From contig JAPSFM010000175.1 in the NCBI GenBank assembly GCA_035063885.1, forward strand, positions 1 through 6,784: 6,784 nucleotides of DNA, given 5' to 3'. The position numbers and the translations under genes were made by a program. The notes below the pieces were generated by a model. It saw nothing but the letters and a program-made list of their open reading frames with translations. It made no database searches and was not told the DNA's origin. Position 1 is the first letter of the stretch; each line of letters begins with the position of its first letter. Positions 5,227-6,784 of this stretch are shown here, piece by piece. The DNA is from CAADGY01 sp900696665 (GTDB lineage Bacteria > Acidobacteriota > Terriglobia > Bryobacterales > Bryobacteraceae).

Positions 5227-6784
5227 CTATGCGGGACCGCTGAAGCGCACGCCCTCCCTCTCCGTATGCGCCCGGTACTGCGGCATGGCTGGCTCGGAAC
5301 AGGCGGCTTTCAGCGGGATTGCGAGGGCGGCGAGGTCTTGCTCGGCCCACGCCCATACCGTGAGACGCGGGTTCGGGTTACCTGCCTTTCCTGAGAACCG
5401 GATCTTGTGCTCGCCGGGAAGGGCCCGGCAGAAGTACCAGGACCAGTTGGTCTCGTACGCCAGCATGTCCTTCCAGTAGTTGTCTTTTCGCGCCATGTAG
5501 AAGCCCACGCGCTCGTCGGAATCGGAGCCTTCGAGCGGGACCGGGACGCCGTCGAGTTGCGCACGGCAGAGGCTGGGAAGGAACTGCCGTCCTGCCGCCT
5601 CGACCAGCAACAGCACCTTGCCCTCCGTGCCGCGCGGCACCGTGACCGAGCACTCGACATCGAAAGCCACGCTGGGCGTGGGTTTCTCAACGCGCCCTTT
5701 GCGGCGGACTTCGTCGATCTCCGGGGAGCCGTATACCGCTGGGTAGCGGAACGAGAACGCAGCCGGGCGGCGCGGCGCGGCGGAGAGCCAGTTGCTTTCG
5801 GGCAAGCGCCGGACCTCTTGTGAGGTGACCCTGCCCTCCGGTAGCCCGCGCGTGCGGGGTGTCACCCGCAGGGTGCTCTCGCCGCCGCCCGGGGCCAGCA
5901 CACGCACGCGATCCACGCCGGGCTCCGGCACCAGGAACGCGGCGCCCGCCCTGCCTCGATACCAGCGAGCGTCCAGCACGACGGTCTCTTTCAACTCCGT
6001 GCGCGGCACGATTTCAAGGAACAGCAGTTCCCATGGCGCGAGGTCCACCCTCAGCGGCGACGCTGCCCGGAGGCCCGAGGCAATGCCCTTGCGATACGGG
6101 TATTGCGTGTAACAGACCGCGTCCACGAGCCGCTTCGGCGCGCCGGCCTTTCGCAGGTCGATCGTGAATGCCTTGCTCTCATTGGAAGGGTTTCGCACCG
6201 CCAGAATGCCGCGGCTGCCGAGCCAATGCCCGTAGACGTACGGCTCCCCCAGTTCCACGCGCGAGGGCACCACCACGGTGTTGCGGAGGATCTCGCGGTT
6301 GTTTCGGGCCCAGCGCAGCAGGCCCGCGTAGATGCGCCAGTCCTCCTGGCTCATGAGCTTCGGGTTCAGGTAGGTAGAGATGAAGAAGCGGCCCCGCCCG
6401 AAGGCCATGGCTGCGTGGTTCGGAAAGCCATCCGGTGAATCGACGTGGACGATGTCGAAGTAGTGCACCGCGTTCTGTGGCGCCCATACCTCATCGAGCG
6501 AGGTAAAGATGTGATACTCGCGCGCGTTGGTGTTCGATTCCCGGTAATCCGGCGCCGGTCCGATGCCAAGCGGGCAATCGCCGCCCCCGTTGGCCCAGAT
6601 GGTGTCGGAGTGCATCAGGATCCACGGGCTGATATAGCTATAGAATGAATTCATGTAGGTGGGCTCGGTCACCAACTCGGGGTTTTCCGCCTTGGACGCC
6701 TGGAGCAGTTCGAGCGAATATTCGGCCAGCGCCTCGATCGAGTCCGGCCCTGGCAGCAGCCCGTGATGCGGGCTTGCTTCGATA
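5227..6784 (-). CDS. Glycoside-hydrolase-like protein, clan GH-D/alpha-galactosidase type, 5' end missing
   Basis: The frame is open to the right edge, giving at least 518 residues and a TAG stop at 5227-5229. The start codon is outside the window: the first internal candidate, a TTG near 6675, is preceded by 36 more in-frame codons (IEASPHHGLLPGPDSIEALA onwards) that continue the same domain. Numbering from the edge, residues about 1-150 resemble the C-terminal half of an alpha-galactosidase-like TIM barrel: GPDSIEAL, SPWILMHSDTIWANGGGDCP with a possible catalytic Asp, then YLNPKLMSQEDWRIYAGLLRWARNN. Residues about 160-255 look like the following beta-sandwich (EPYVYGHWLGSRGILAVRNPSNESKAF, then APWELLFLEIVP). 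About 260 further residues are beta-rich and could include a carbohydrate-binding jelly roll; I do not recognise this part. It would be a secreted or periplasmic sugar-cleaving enzyme, but the signal peptide, the nucleophile and the exact family cannot be seen. It lies upstream of the DUF1080-esterase and receptor genes on the same strand. Confidence 0.85.
   Translation of the reverse strand, partial: IEASPHHGLLPGPDSIEALAEYSLELLQASKAENPELVTEPTYMNSFYSYISPWILMHSDTIWANGGGDCPLGIGPAPDYRESNTNAREYHIFTSLDEVWAPQNAVHYFDIVHVDSPDGFPNHAAMAFGRGRFFISTYLNPKLMSQEDWRIYAGLLRWARNNREILRNTVVVPSRVELGEPYVYGHWLGSRGILAVRNPSNESKAFTIDLRKAGAPKRLVDAVCYTQYPYRKGIASGLRAASPLRVDLAPWELLFLEIVPRTELKETVVLDARWYRGRAGAAFLVPEPGVDRVRVLAPGGGESTLRVTPRTRGLPEGRVTSQEVRRLPESNWLSAAPRRPAAFSFRYPAVYGSPEIDEVRRKGRVEKPTPSVAFDVECSVTVPRGTEGKVLLLVEAAGRQFLPSLCRAQLDGVPVPLEGSDSDERVGFYMARKDNYWKDMLAYETNWSWYFCRALPGEHKIRFSGKAGNPNPRLTVWAWAEQDLAALAIPLKAACSEPAMPQYRAHTEREGVRFSGPA

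Noticed and set aside
5407..5823. A 138-codon plus-strand frame antisense to the GH-like gene.
   Set aside because: Long antisense frames are usual in GC-rich genes. There is no ribosome binding site or recognisable motif.
6654..6675. Start of the GH-like gene inside the window, at TTG 6675 or ATG 6654.
   Set aside because: The frame is open for 36 more codons to the right edge with residues that continue the same enzyme-like sequence, and no signal peptide follows either candidate. The gene is truncated by the window, not started there.

Overview
The window carries three protein-coding genes, all read from the minus strand, plus a clear transcription terminator. Its hallmark is a 1089-residue TonB-dependent receptor of the Oar-like type, with an N-terminal carboxypeptidase-regulatory-like domain. 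Acidobacteriota, especially Solibacter/Bryobacterales-type soil bacteria, carry such receptors in large numbers. The secreted DUF1080-type protein and the glycoside-hydrolase-like protein next to it fit the same kind of organism. The taxonomic call is inference from protein style, not from a marker gene.

In the direction of transcription (high to low coordinates) the layout is as follows. (1) 6784-5227: the 3' part of a large glycoside-hydrolase-like protein, resembling the clan GH-D (alpha-galactosidase) type, whose start lies beyond the right edge. (2) 5226-5056: a 171-base spacer with a possible 37-codon upstream ORF that overlaps the next start codon as ATGA. (3) 5055-3490: a secreted two-domain protein joining a DUF1080 (3-keto-glycoside lyase/hydrolase type) module to an alpha/beta-hydrolase esterase with an intact-looking Ser-Asp-His triad. 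(4) 3489-3389: a 101-base spacer with a perfect 8-base inverted repeat and a 17-base tandem duplication that doubles the ribosome binding site. (5) 3388-119: the TonB-dependent receptor. (6) 107-76: an intrinsic terminator closing the unit. Positions 1-75 hold no supported gene.

A reasonable working model is a carbohydrate-scavenging locus. The GH-like enzyme and the DUF1080-esterase would trim and de-esterify a glycoside outside the cytoplasm, and the receptor would import an oligosaccharide or glycoside product across the outer membrane. No SusD-like protein, regulator or inner-membrane transporter is visible, so the substrate cannot be named from the sequence. The most unusual points are the DUF1080-esterase fusion, the duplicated ribosome binding site, the palindrome ahead of the receptor gene and the overlapping upstream ORF. 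I see no CRISPR array, insertion sequence, tRNA or rRNA.
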